64,000 nucleotides of DNA from Sutcliffiella rhizosphaerae (GTDB taxonomy: Bacteria; Bacillota; Bacilli; Bacillales; Bacillaceae_I). Positions 51,570-60,623 of this stretch are shown piece after piece. The position numbers and the translations under genes are program-made. Positions within the stretch are counted from its first letter, which is position 1. Each line of letters begins with the position of its first letter. The stretch is taken from contig NZ_CAKJTJ010000011.1 in the NCBI RefSeq assembly GCF_917563925.1, positions 1 through 64,000 of the forward strand, read 5' to 3'. Below the pieces are notes generated by a model that was not told the origin of the DNA, searched no databases, and worked only from the letters and a program-made list of their open reading frames with translations.

Positions 51570-51971
51570 TTGAAATTTTTATATTATTTTCTATCCACCA
51601 TAATAGTTGGAATTATTTTTTATGTAGGACTGAATCACCAAACAAGGTTTCATGAAATTGCAAATACGACATATAATTTGATGCCTTTACTAATTTATAC
51701 GACGGTGTTTCCTATTGTAATAGGGATGTTATTTCGAGTACCTAAACTAATAATGGAAATGGTAGCAAAGCAAAAATGGACTTTTAACTGGAAGAAAGTA
51801 GTCGCAATTGGAGTGCCAAGTCTATACTTAGCATGTATTCCATTACTCGGTATGGTATTTGGTTTGAATGTATGGTTAGCGAAACAGGTTTTGCATCTAG
51901 GCGATCCTATATTACCAACAACAGCAGGAATTGTGTTTGGCTATATATTATTAGATAGTTTACATGACTAG
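51570..51971 (+). CDS. Hypothetical membrane protein
   Basis: A 133-aa protein with four membrane segments. The ATT GAA context gives TTG start behind AAGGAGG. The C-terminus LLDSLHD overlaps the next gene by 8 bp. No family recognised. Confidence 0.55.
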   Translation: MKFLYYFLSTIIVGIIFYVGLNHQTRFHEIANTTYNLMPLLIYTTVFPIVIGMLFRVPKLIMEMVAKQKWTFNWKKVVAIGVPSLYLACIPLLGMVFGLNVWLAKQVLHLGDPILPTTAGIVFGYILLDSLHD

Positions 51972-52359
51972 AATAATAATAATGGATATAAAAAAGATCC
52001 AGCCAAGCCAACTATATATAAACCAATCAAAATTAGAAAACTTGGAGAGACAATTTAATCCAGATGAAATAACTAGCAATCACCCCTTGCCGATAAAAAA
52101 ACAAAAGGAACAGATTTTCTTTACGGATGGCCACACAAGGGCATTTATGTACTATAAAGCAGGTAAAAAAGAAATCCCCGTCTACTGGGATGAAGATGAA
52201 TTGGATATGGAGCTATATATGACTTGCTTAGGTTGGTGTAAAGAAAACAAGATACATTTTATAGGTGATTTGAAAGATCGCATTTTACCTAATGAAATCT
52301 ATAAGGAACTTTGGATTAATAGGTGTAAAAAATATACATCAAAAAGAAAGGAAGAATAA
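51964..52359 (+). CDS. ParB/Srx-like small protein
   Basis: A 131-aa protein. IQPSQLYINQSKLENLERQF, then IFFTDGHTRAFMYYKAGKKEIPVYWD, has the DGHxRA pattern of ParB N-terminal/sulfiredoxin-like folds. No DNA-binding helix-turn-helix follows. The start is uncertain: ATG 51964 overlaps the previous gene; ATG 51982 lacks a ribosome site. Its 3' end is next to the GNAT-SRPBCC gene. Confidence 0.6.
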   Translation: MTRIIIMDIKKIQPSQLYINQSKLENLERQFNPDEITSNHPLPIKKQKEQIFFTDGHTRAFMYYKAGKKEIPVYWDEDELDMELYMTCLGWCKENKIHFIGDLKDRILPNEIYKELWINRCKKYTSKRKEE

Positions 52360-52360
52360 A

Positions 52361-53335
52361 ATGTCTATTATACTTGAAAAAGTAAGAGAAGATGAAAAGA
52401 CAATATTAAGAAACTTATATTCTTTATATCTTCATGATCTTTCAGCATTCACAACTAAACTTGACATTGGAGCAGACGGATTATTTGAGTACGAGGAATT
52501 AGAGTTGTTTTGGAGAACAGAGGGTCTTTCCCCGTATTTCATTAAAAATAATGAAAATATAGTAGGTTTCCTACTTTTAATAGAACGGCCTTTTCTTACA
52601 AAAGAATATGACTTCGGAATAAATGATCTCTTTATTCTTAATAAATACAGAGGTAAAGGGCTAGCAAAGATTGCAGTAGAGAAAGTATTTCAAGAGAAAC
52701 AAGGGAAATATTTTATTATCGAGCTTAAAAATAATAGACCTGCAGTAGCCTTTTGGAAAAAGTTATTTAACACTTTAAATATACGGTATAAAGAGCGTGA
52801 GAAACTTATTGATGATGAGGTATGTTATGTTCAATCGTTTCAAATAGAGAAAAGCAATAATCGAATTGACTATGCTTCAAAAGTTATAAAAGCTTCACCG
52901 GAAAAAATCTATAAGGCATTCTTAGACCCAGAGGCTGTAGTATTGTGGCTTCCGCCAAATGATATGCGAGGCCATATGTTTGAATTTGAGGCAAAGGCTG
53001 GCGGAAACTATCGAATGTCATTATCTTATATAGGTGAGGAGTATGCAAATAAAGGTAAAACTTCGGAAAATACAGATGTCATTAAAGGTGCATTCAAGGA
53101 GTTTGTCCTTAATGAACGTATTATACAGTTAGTGGAGTTCGAATCTGAAGATCCAATTTTCGCTGGAGAGATGCAAATGACTTGGAAGTTGGAGCAGGAC
53201 CCTAAAGGTACGCTCGTTTCCATAGCGTGTGAGCATGTACCAGAAGGTATAAAAAAAGAGGACCATGAGATTGGTCTAAGGTCTACCTTAGAGAATCTTG
53301 CAAATTATGTAGAAACATCCAGAGAAATGGTTTAA
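52361..53335 (+). CDS. GNAT-SRPBCC fusion protein
   Basis: A 324-aa two-domain protein. Residues 1-165 are a GNAT acetyltransferase with the loop LNKYRGKGLAKIAVEKVF. Residues 168-320 are an AHSA1-type SRPBCC ligand-binding domain (ASKVIKASPEKIYKAFLDPEAVVLWLPP, then the FAGEMQMTWKLEQD strand). ATG 52361 follows AAAGGAAG. I know of no standard arrangement joining these two; function is unknown. The domain boundary is free of stop codons, so it is a true single frame. Confidence 0.8.
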   Translation: MSIILEKVREDEKTILRNLYSLYLHDLSAFTTKLDIGADGLFEYEELELFWRTEGLSPYFIKNNENIVGFLLLIERPFLTKEYDFGINDLFILNKYRGKGLAKIAVEKVFQEKQGKYFIIELKNNRPAVAFWKKLFNTLNIRYKEREKLIDDEVCYVQSFQIEKSNNRIDYASKVIKASPEKIYKAFLDPEAVVLWLPPNDMRGHMFEFEAKAGGNYRMSLSYIGEEYANKGKTSENTDVIKGAFKEFVLNERIIQLVEFESEDPIFAGEMQMTWKLEQDPKGTLVSIACEHVPEGIKKEDHEIGLRSTLENLANYVETSREMV

Positions 53336-53360
53336 GAGGTAAGAAAAGGAGTCTAGGTCA

Positions 53361-53764
53361 GTGAAGAATTTCATCATAACTTCGGGTGCAGTCGTCTTGA
53401 ATAGTGAGCGCCACATATTATTGAAGAAAGATCCTATAAGAGGGTGGGAGCTACTTGGTGGGAAGGTAGAAAATAATGAATCCATTCAAGATGCGTCATT
53501 AGAGAAGTGAAAGAAGAAACGGAAATTAATATAGAAGTTATTGATTTTTGTGGTGTCTCACAAGAATTAAGTAAAAATATCTGTAACTTTTGGTGGCGGG
53601 GCAGACCAGTAGACGGAAGGTTAATGACTACTGCTGAGAGTTTAGTAGTAGAATATTTTAGTCTTGAGGAAGCATTACAGTTGATCTCCAACAAGGAATA
53701 TCGGGAAGAGCTCTTGAAAATATGGCGTAATGTAGGTCATCCATTTTTCATCACATTTGATTGA
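53361..53764 (+). pseudogene. NUDIX hydrolase with a frameshift in the Nudix box
   Basis: GTG 53361 (behind AAGGAG) begins KNFIITSGAVVLNSERHILLKK and runs to GGKVENNESIQDASLEK, then TGA at 53508. The continuation is in the next frame from 53507 (VKEETEINIEVIDF...). Adding one base before GAGAAGTG restores the Nudix box GGKVENNESIQDASLREVKEE. The break falls on the catalytic motif, so neither part is active. It may be a sequencing error. Confidence 0.75.
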
Positions 53765-53865
53765 GTACATAAAAAGTTAAACGTTCTGGCTGCGATAAAC
53801 CTTGAAGGATTATCGCTTCTTTAGGTTAAACAGATGCGATTGGAAGGGAAAAGGGATGAGGGAAA

Positions 53866-54255
53866 ATGAAAAGAGCGGGAGTAATTTTCGGGATTATACT
53901 AATAGTCATGATAATAGTTAGTTTTGTAAATAAATTATATTATCCACCACTTCCGATTAATGGAATAACAGGAAAGGAAGCAATTGCTAAACTACAGAAT
54001 TCAAATAGTGGGATGGTTGAAATTGCTACAGAAGGTGATTATGTCTGGTATATCACAAGCACTGAAAATCAAGGAGTTTACAAAGAGGATCTACTTACAA
54101 AAAAATTGATGGTTTCATATGGATGGGAGTTTGAAGAAAAGCTTGGAAGTGGATTGATTTTTGTACAAGATGGTGAAACAATGGTCGTCACTACTGAAAT
54201 GTGGACGGGAAAATATGTGCTTATAAAAATTCCTAGTAACTACCGTGACAATTAA
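53866..54255 (+). CDS. Hypothetical membrane-anchored protein
   Basis: A 129-aa protein with one N-terminal membrane helix (about 4-22) and a soluble, probably beta-rich outer part (GITGKEAIAKLQNSNSG ...). AAGGGATGAGGG lies before the ATG. A weak hairpin GCGATAA/TTATCGC (53792-53816) precedes it. No family recognised. Confidence 0.55.
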   Translation: MKRAGVIFGIILIVMIIVSFVNKLYYPPLPINGITGKEAIAKLQNSNSGMVEIATEGDYVWYITSTENQGVYKEDLLTKKLMVSYGWEFEEKLGSGLIFVQDGETMVVTTEMWTGKYVLIKIPSNYRDN

Positions 54256-54315
54256 GAAGTGGAAAATTATACCGATATAAAAAAATAGTTAGTGTTAAAC
54301 AAGAAGGGGAGATAA

Positions 54316-55179
54316 ATGGAAAAATTCATCATGCAAAAGTGGATGGAGTATTCTTCAGATTTACATTTTGTTGCTGGACAAATTACTAGAGATGGAAAAT
54401 TGCTCTTTATCGAAACGGAACTAACAGAATTGGACTTTTTTGAACGGCCAGTCCCTAAAAGTAACTGGACTGTTCGTATTATGGATGGAGATAAGATAGA
54501 AACTATTGAATTGAAGAATGTTCCTCTTATACCAACGGAAATAGACTTATTTACAGATGGTACATTGCTCATTGTACAAGGACGCTGTTTAAAGGATGGC
54601 AACTTCATTGAACGCAATGCAAGAAGGTACAACCCCAATGGCCAACTAATGGAAGCATTTGCGCTTGGAGATGGAATCAGTAAAGTACAAATTGATGAAT
54701 CAAATACGATATGGGTAAGTTATTTTGATGAAGGGATATTCGGTAACTGTGGTTGGGATGAACCGATGGGAAGCAGTGGCCTTGTCGCATATTCCAGCAG
54801 TGGGGAAAAGTTATGGGGTGCAGACGAATACGGAATTTGTGATACCTATGCATTAAATGTGCAAAGTTCTAAAGAAGTTTATTTTTATTATTATGATGAT
54901 TTTTATCTTGTCAAATTGGCGGACAGAGTAGAAGAAAGTCGTCATCGGATAGAAGGTGAAAATACTCTAGATCAGTTTATTGTTGCTGAAGAAGAGTTAA
55001 TTGCACAAGTAGATATAAATACATTAATGCGGTACCAAAAAAGAAAGTACACGTATAAACCAAAAGAGAAACTAATATTGCTAGATGAAAAGGGTCAAAG
55101 AATATTAGGGGATATATTCATGCGTGGAAGGTATATTTATGCAATCGGAAAAAATGCCATATATAGAAGAGAGTTTTAA
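54316..55179 (+). CDS. Hypothetical beta-propeller-like protein
   Basis: A 287-aa protein with repeated beta-strand and turn patterns (DGTLLIVQGRCLKDG, ESNTIWVSYFDEGIFG, SKEVYFYYYDDFYLVKL, FMRGRYIYAIGKNAIY). These resemble blades of a propeller. There is no signal peptide. AAGGGGAG precedes the ATG. The catalytic or binding role is not evident. Confidence 0.5.
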   Translation: MEKFIMQKWMEYSSDLHFVAGQITRDGKLLFIETELTELDFFERPVPKSNWTVRIMDGDKIETIELKNVPLIPTEIDLFTDGTLLIVQGRCLKDGNFIERNARRYNPNGQLMEAFALGDGISKVQIDESNTIWVSYFDEGIFGNCGWDEPMGSSGLVAYSSSGEKLWGADEYGICDTYALNVQSSKEVYFYYYDDFYLVKLADRVEESRHRIEGENTLDQFIVAEEELIAQVDINTLMRYQKRKYTYKPKEKLILLDEKGQRILGDIFMRGRYIYAIGKNAIYRREF

Positions 55180-55194
55180 AGAAGAAGGGATAAT

Positions 55195-56393
55195 ATGTGG
55201 AATCTATCAAAAGAAGTAAAAGAACGATTTACAAAGAGTAATTTACTTCCAATTCATGAAACAGATGAAGAGTGGGAGTATGTAATAAACGAAGCGGAAG
55301 TAGAAGGGGAAGACCTTGCAGCAAAATTGCGAGAAGAACTGGAAAATTTAAAAGGGCAGCTACTAAACAACCTTCCAAAAAAATTCATTCCATATGTAGA
55401 AGATGGCACATTGAATCAGCCGATATTGCCAAAAAAGATACGTGAAGACTATTTAAGATGGGTGAAGAAGGGACTAGAACGTTTCAAGAGGTATTAGATA
55501 AAGCCCAAGAACAAACAAATCAAACTCTATCGCACTTGCCAACGGAAGTACAAGAAGTTTTCGTAGATAGTCTACATGATTCTACTATTGAGCGAATAGA
55601 GAGAGAAGAAGATACACTTCATATCTATGTAAATACAGATGGTGGTTTTTCATCAAAAGCATTTATACATTTTACTTTTAGCGATATCCTATCAGAAAAG
55701 ACAGACGTACCGCTACAAGTAGACCAATGGTTCATCTATTATGAACTTCAAAAGACAAATGAAGGCTTTGCTTTCCGTGTCCTATTTGAGTGTCCAGAAT
55801 CAGAATGGACGATTGATTTTAAGAAGATGGAGGCAAAGTATTATTATCGACCAGTTGTCTTCGAGAGATTAAAAGATAACAATGAATTAGATGGAATGTC
55901 TCTGAATGAATATATTAAAGAGCTGAATCCAGCATATAATTATTACTTGAATACACCAGATGTTAGTTGTACCATCAAATCACTTAAAGAATCTATGCTT
56001 TTTCAAGAAGGAGAGATAGAAATAACTAACAATCAAATGAATGTCACAGTTGACAATAAGCAATTTAACTATGACCTAGATCAGTATAATCCAATACATT
56101 TTATTTACACAAATGTGTATGAAGATCCCTATGCACATTTGCAAATTCCGGTAGCAATTGAAGAGCTAGAGGCAGCAGCTACTAGCGACGATATAGAGCT
56201 ACAGGTTCGTGCTTGGAATACGATGTATAGCAATCCTAACGAGTTAGCAAAGATAATAAATCGTGTGTTATTGTCGATAGAAAAAACAGAAGAAAATGAA
56301 ATGATGATTAGTGTATATGTCAATCACTTTTATGCAGAAGGTATATTGAGTGATATGGTTATAGAAAAATATCAAAATGAAATGATGAAATAA
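55195..56393 (+). pseudogene. DUF4085-family protein, frameshifted
   Basis: Two overlapping frames form one protein. The first (55195-55497) encodes the N-terminal ETDEEWEYVINEAEVEGEDL, IPYVEDGTLNQPILP and ends GLERFKRY. The second (usable from about 55483) continues FQEVLDKAQEQTNQTLSHLP to 56393. DUF4085 proteins have exactly this order. One base too many or too few lies in CGTTTCAAG near 55485. The second frame alone would lack the N-terminus and its own ribosome site. Confidence 0.7.
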
Positions 56394-56416
56394 TATTGCG
56401 AAGTGAGGGGGAAGTT

Positions 56417-56686
56417 TTGAAGAAAGTCATCTATATTGCATTGATTGTAACGCTAATTTTTACAGTGTACAAATTTGTGGAAATGAAAATGTCGATGGAA
56501 GACATGGATAATCCTACGGGAATGTGTGATGAGAAAACAATGGAAGGGAAAGTTATCCAAATAAGAAATAACTTAATTATCCTTGAATTAACGGAGGATG
56601 ATTGGAACATTGATGTGATACGTGTAGGTGTGGAAGATGATAGTATGCTGGAATATATTAAGGAAGGTGACAACGTACGTATATGA
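56417..56686 (+). CDS. Hypothetical small exported or anchored protein
   Basis: An 89-aa protein with an N-terminal hydrophobic helix (VIYIALIVTLIFTVYKFV) and an outer domain with KVIQIRNNLIILELTEDDW. TTG 56417 follows GAGGGGGAAG. One Cys (NPTGMCDEK) is present. No family recognised, though the short OB-like strand pattern resembles YhcN or YobA small domains. Confidence 0.5.
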   Translation: MKKVIYIALIVTLIFTVYKFVEMKMSMEDMDNPTGMCDEKTMEGKVIQIRNNLIILELTEDDWNIDVIRVGVEDDSMLEYIKEGDNVRI

Positions 56687-56759
56687 TATGACTATATAAA
56701 AGAATCACATCCTCCATAGACAACAACATATAAGTTAGAACAGTATGAATAAAATATTG

Positions 56760-56797
56760 TAAAAGAACCCGTGAATACTTGCGTATCCATGGGTTCT
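56760..56797 (-). terminator. Terminator of the maa-like gene
   Basis: AGAACCCGTG pairs with CATGGGTTCT (one G-U pair), followed on the reverse strand by TTTT. Confidence 0.75.
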
Positions 56798-56807
56798 AAT
56801 AATCTTC

Positions 56808-57368
56808 TTATAACTCTATTTGCTTTAAAACTCTTGCTGGATTACCCCCAACGACAACGTTTTCAGGTATATCCTTCGTTACTACCGCTCCAGAAGCAAC
56901 TACCACATTATCTCCAATGTTAACCCCAGGATTAATGATTGCCCCTCCACCGATCCAAACGTTATTTCCGATTGTAATTGGTTTTGCGTATTCTCTTCCA
57001 GAATTTCGTTCCGTTGGATGTAGTGGGTGCGTTGCCGTGTAAATTTGAACATTTGGTGCAAGCATGCAGTTATCTCCAAAGCGCACTTCACAAACATCTA
57101 AAATAGTACAATCGAAGTTGGCATAGAAATTCTCGCCAACATGTGTGTTATATCCATAATCAAAGCGAATATTAGGCTCCATTTTTATATTTTTTCCAAA
57201 TGAACCTAATAACTGGTTTAAAATATGACGCCTATGATCTGCTTCGGCATCTGACGTTTGGTTATACTCTCTGACTAGGTTTCTAGCATTTTCCCGATCT
57301 CTTAAAAGTTCGGGATCTTCTGGATTATACATATCTCCTGCAATCATTCTTTCCTTTTCCGTTTTCAT
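56808..57368 (-). CDS. maa: Maltose/galactoside O-acetyltransferase (hexapeptide family)
   Basis: A 186-aa left-handed beta-helix acetyltransferase. The N-terminal mac domain reads [24 protein letters not shown], and the hexapeptide part contains the catalytic His in [25 protein letters not shown] and [30 protein letters not shown] 57368 follows AGAGGTG. It acetylates sugars using acetyl-CoA; the true substrate in the cell is uncertain. Confidence 0.9.
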   Translation of the reverse strand: MKTEKERMIAGDMYNPEDPELLRDRENARNLVREYNQTSDAEADHRRHILNQLLGSFGKNIKMEPNIRFDYGYNTHVGENFYANFDCTILDVCEVRFGDNCMLAPNVQIYTATHPLHPTERNSGREYAKPITIGNNVWIGGGAIINPGVNIGDNVVVASGAVVTKDIPENVVVGGNPARVLKQIEL

Positions 57369-57553
57369 CTGTAGCACCTCTTTTACACATATTAAATGGA
57401 CCTTACAGGTAGTTTAGCATATAAAATGGAACATTGGTTTAGCGATAGTGGCAGAACAGAAAAAGATACTAAATACCTCACAAATAATGTTAAAATAGGA
57501 AGGAAAACCAAATAAAAGAGAGATAGAGAAGAACAAACAAAGGGGAAAATTGC

Positions 57554-58705
57554 ATGAGAGTTCTTGCTTCACTTGTAGTTACGTTTATGATGTTGTTTAT
57601 GGGGTTTTATGGAATAATAATTATCGCATTGTCAGCAGGAAAAGAGTCATACGCTTTGGTTGCAGCAGGTCTTGTGCTTACACTTATAGTATTTGCCAAT
57701 TTAGGCGTATGGGGACAGTTTTCAAAAAAAGGAGTAAGGTTTGCATTTTTAGGAATCATAAGCTGCTTTGTTCTTTTTGTTGCTATAGAAGGTGGAAAGG
57801 CTTGGCATTTGCGATCTTTGCAAATAATGAGTACACAGGATGTTGATCTTACTGTATATGAGCCATTTAAAAATGACTCTCTCGTGGCGGTCTTAGACTC
57901 TCAAGCCTCCTTAAAATTGGAGTCGCCATTACCACAACTTGATGGATCAACGGCATTGTATCCCATTTATTCTGCATTTGCTCAAGCAGTGTATCCAAAA
58001 CAAACGTATGATTCCATTAAAAGTGAAGTGAGATCAACACAAACATCTGGTGCCTGGGTTAGCTTGTTTAAGGGGGAAGCAGATTTAATCTTTGCTCCAG
58101 ACCCATCAAGTAAGATGGAGGACCAGGCAAAAATGCTAGATAAAGAAATTAAATTAACACCGATAGGAAAAGAGGCATTTGTGTTTTTTGTCCATAAAGA
58201 TAACACTGTTAGTGATGTTACTCTTGAGCAGGTCCAACAGATTTATGCAGGTGAGATTACAAACTGGAAAGAACTAGGTGGCAAGGACGAACCGATTTTA
58301 GCGTTTCAACGCCCTGAAGACAGTGGAAGTCAACAAATGTTAAATAAAGTAATGGGAACGAAACGATTGATGGAGGCTCCAAAAGAACAATTTGTATCAG
58401 GTATGGGAGGAATAATAGAAGAAACGTTAGACTATGAAAATAGAAAAAATGCTATCGGTTTTTCGTTTCGTTTTTTCTCAGAGACAATGGTACAAAATAA
58501 CAAAATAAAACATTTGTCCATTAATGGTGTTGCGCCTTCCATCGAAACTATTCAACAAGACAGCTATCCTTTAGTAAGTCCGTTCTATGCGATTTATTTG
58601 GCAGATACAGAAAATCCTAACATAGAACTGTTTGTTGAGTGGATGAAGTCAGAAGAGGGGCAAACATTGGTAAAAAGAACAGGCTATGTACCTTTTCATG
58701 AATAA
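57554..58705 (+). CDS. PstS-like binding domain with N-terminal membrane helices
   Basis: A 383-aa protein. Three membrane helices occupy about residues 5-75. The rest (95-383) is a PstS-type phosphate-binding fold: PQLDGSTALYPIYSAF, TSGAWVSLFKGEADLIF, VHKDNTVSDVTLEQVQQIYAGEITNW, FQRPEDSGSQQML. There is no Cys lipobox, so it is anchored by helices instead. The ligand may be phosphate or another oxyanion. No pst permease genes are near. AAAGGGG precedes the ATG. Confidence 0.75.
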   Translation: MRVLASLVVTFMMLFMGFYGIIIIALSAGKESYALVAAGLVLTLIVFANLGVWGQFSKKGVRFAFLGIISCFVLFVAIEGGKAWHLRSLQIMSTQDVDLTVYEPFKNDSLVAVLDSQASLKLESPLPQLDGSTALYPIYSAFAQAVYPKQTYDSIKSEVRSTQTSGAWVSLFKGEADLIFAPDPSSKMEDQAKMLDKEIKLTPIGKEAFVFFVHKDNTVSDVTLEQVQQIYAGEITNWKELGGKDEPILAFQRPEDSGSQQMLNKVMGTKRLMEAPKEQFVSGMGGIIEETLDYENRKNAIGFSFRFFSETMVQNNKIKHLSINGVAPSIETIQQDSYPLVSPFYAIYLADTENPNIELFVEWMKSEEGQTLVKRTGYVPFHE

Positions 58706-58712
58706 AAAATAA

Positions 58713-58752
58713 TAGTAGACACCCCATTAAATTTGTAAAGGGGTGTCTACTA
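58713..58752. terminator. Bidirectional terminator
   Basis: AGTAGACACCCC (58714-58725) pairs perfectly with GGGGTGTCTACT (58740-58751). It separates the PstS-like gene from the convergent HPr-like gene. Confidence 0.85.
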
Positions 58753-58757
58753 CTATA

Positions 58758-59000
58758 CTAAATCTTTTTTTCAAAAACTCCTAATGCTAAAATAGCCTCG
58801 AACACTTCTTCCCCTTCATCAGAAGTTACTTCTACTTCTTGACCAGGTTGAAGGGCAAGAGCCAATACGCCAAGCAAACTCTTTGCATCCACCACCCAAT
58901 GCTCTTTCTTGAACAATACGGTGCCAGAGTAATTACTAATCGTGTTTACTAAATTACTTGCAGCCTCTGCAAAAATCGGTTTTACTACTGTGAGTACCAT
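58758..59000 (-). CDS. HPr-like protein lacking the catalytic His
   Basis: An 80-aa protein with the HPr fold. VVDAKSLLGVLALALQPGQEVEV aligns with the HPr segment around Ser46, with Ser41 as its equivalent. At the phosphorylation site IFAEAASNLV replaces IHARPA: the active His is Phe10 and the Arg and Pro are also lost. It cannot accept phosphate from enzyme I, but the Ser could be a target of HPr kinase, as in Crh. ATG 59000 follows AAAGGGG; earlier frame starts are not needed. Confidence 0.75.
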   Translation of the reverse strand: MVLTVVKPIFAEAASNLVNTISNYSGTVLFKKEHWVVDAKSLLGVLALALQPGQEVEVTSDEGEEVFEAILALGVFEKKI

Positions 59001-59092
59001 GTATACCATCCCCTTTGTAATATGATACTTTAAGTATAGAGAAAATAAATAAATCGACAAGAGAAAATTCTTGAAAAAGGTGGTGCCAACCC

Positions 59093-59926
59093 ATGAAAAT
59101 CAGTGAAAGAACACCTCGAACACTGTTAACAAAGGCTAGTGGATTTTTAGAAGGCTATACTCATACGTTAAATCCCTATGTCGGTTGTGCGTTTGGATGT
59201 TCTTACTGTTATGTTAGACAGAGTCCAGTTGGGCTTTTTAATGAGGAAGAGTGGGGAACATGGGTTGATATAAAAAGGAATGGTCAAGAAAAGCTCTTAA
59301 AAGAAATGAAGTTGCTCAGAAAAAAAGGACAACCCATCCGTATCTTTATGTCTTCCAGTACGGATCCTTATCAACCTATTGAACATAAAGAAAAGATTAC
59401 GAGAGCTTTATTAGAAGTGATGGAAGTGGAACAGCCTGACTTTCTAATGGTACAAACAAGAAGTCCGATGGTAACAAGAGATATTGATTTATTGAAAAGT
59501 TTAGGCAAAAAAGTCCTTGTGAGTGTCACTGTTGAAACGGACCTGGAAGAAGTACGCAAACGCTTTTCATCTGCTGCTCCCCCAATCCCTGCAAGACTTA
59601 ATGCTTTAAAGACTCTCCATGATGAAGGTATTCCCACACAAGTAGCGATTGCTCCGGCACTTCCATTTTCAGATGATTTTCCAAAAAAGCTAGAAGGGAT
59701 AGTCGACAGAATTTGTGTGGATGACTTTACCGGTGATGGAAGCGGAGGAAAACGAACAGCGAGACTTAACATATATGAAAAGTATGAGCAGCAAGAAGTT
59801 GCAAATTGGGTAGATGGGGATGTTCAAAGGCGAGTATATGAAAAAATGCGAGCAATGTTTCCAGAGGTACTATTAAGCCCAGCAGGATTTTTCCCGCCAA
59901 TAAATGAAACCGAAAAAGAGGAATGA
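59093..59926 (+). CDS. SPL-family radical SAM protein
   Basis: A 277-aa radical SAM enzyme of the spore photoproduct lyase-like/Rv2578c group. The cluster motif is Cys32-x3-Cys36-x2-Cys39 (GCAFGCSYCYV), preceded by HTLNPYVG. The barrel includes SSSTDPYQPIE and VETDLEEVRKRFS. It is shorter than true spore photoproduct lyase, so the substrate is unknown. The stop overlaps the next gene by four bases (ATGA). Confidence 0.85.
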   Translation: MKISERTPRTLLTKASGFLEGYTHTLNPYVGCAFGCSYCYVRQSPVGLFNEEEWGTWVDIKRNGQEKLLKEMKLLRKKGQPIRIFMSSSTDPYQPIEHKEKITRALLEVMEVEQPDFLMVQTRSPMVTRDIDLLKSLGKKVLVSVTVETDLEEVRKRFSSAAPPIPARLNALKTLHDEGIPTQVAIAPALPFSDDFPKKLEGIVDRICVDDFTGDGSGGKRTARLNIYEKYEQQEVANWVDGDVQRRVYEKMRAMFPEVLLSPAGFFPPINETEKEE

Positions 59927-60609
59927 AGATGACAATTATTTGGAAAGAAATAAAAGATGAGAATTCGCTTGTACTAGAGGAAATATTCAAGTTTTACGAC
60001 AATGCTTTTCCGATAGAAGTAAGAGAACCACACGATATCTTTTATAAAAGTATTCAATATGGTCGGCAAAATAACTTAAACAACTTTAGATGTTTAGTCG
60101 GGTTTGAAGGTAAAACAATCGTTTCGTTTGCAACGGGGCATTATTTAGCAAACGTAAATGCGGGATTTATAGTTTATATTGTCACAAACCCTCATCTCAA
60201 AAGCAGGGGCTTAGGTTCTAAAACCCTCAAGAAAATGGAAGAGCTTTTCATAGAAGATGCTAAACTTGCTGGAAATACCACACTTAGTGAAATATACCTT
60301 GAAACAGAAAAAGAAGAAATGCTGCATACTGAACAAGAAAAGGCAGACTCGCTAAGAAGAAATGCATTTTTTAATCGTAACGGCTATTTGCTTTGTGAAG
60401 ACGTGACCTATTATCAACCACCACTAAATGGCGAAGACCAAATCATCCCATTAAATCTTTTTGTCAGAAATATTTCTCCCAGTGAGCAGGGAATGGATAG
60501 TGTAATAAAAGCTATTTATCAAGAAAAATACTTATCTGTTAATCAAATAGACGAGCGTCTACTTAATAAATGCCTTGTAATGATGGGGATAGCAGGAGAT
60601 TTACGATAA
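59923..60609 (+). CDS. GNAT acetyltransferase
   Basis: A 228-aa N-acetyltransferase. The central segment VTNPHLKSRGLGSKTLKKMEELF is the acetyl-CoA loop, and the C-terminus contains NAFFNRNGYLLCEDVTYYQPPL. It is longer than most GNATs owing to a tail with LFVRNISPSEQGMDSVI. It is translationally coupled to the radical SAM gene. The acceptor is unknown. Confidence 0.82.
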   Translation: MKMTIIWKEIKDENSLVLEEIFKFYDNAFPIEVREPHDIFYKSIQYGRQNNLNNFRCLVGFEGKTIVSFATGHYLANVNAGFIVYIVTNPHLKSRGLGSKTLKKMEELFIEDAKLAGNTTLSEIYLETEKEEMLHTEQEKADSLRRNAFFNRNGYLLCEDVTYYQPPLNGEDQIIPLNLFVRNISPSEQGMDSVIKAIYQEKYLSVNQIDERLLNKCLVMMGIAGDLR

Positions 60610-60623
60610 AAAATTAGTTAAGG

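Noticed and set aside
59371-59772. 133-aa reverse-strand frame inside the radical SAM gene
   Set aside because: Antisense shadow of a well-supported gene, with no ribosome site.
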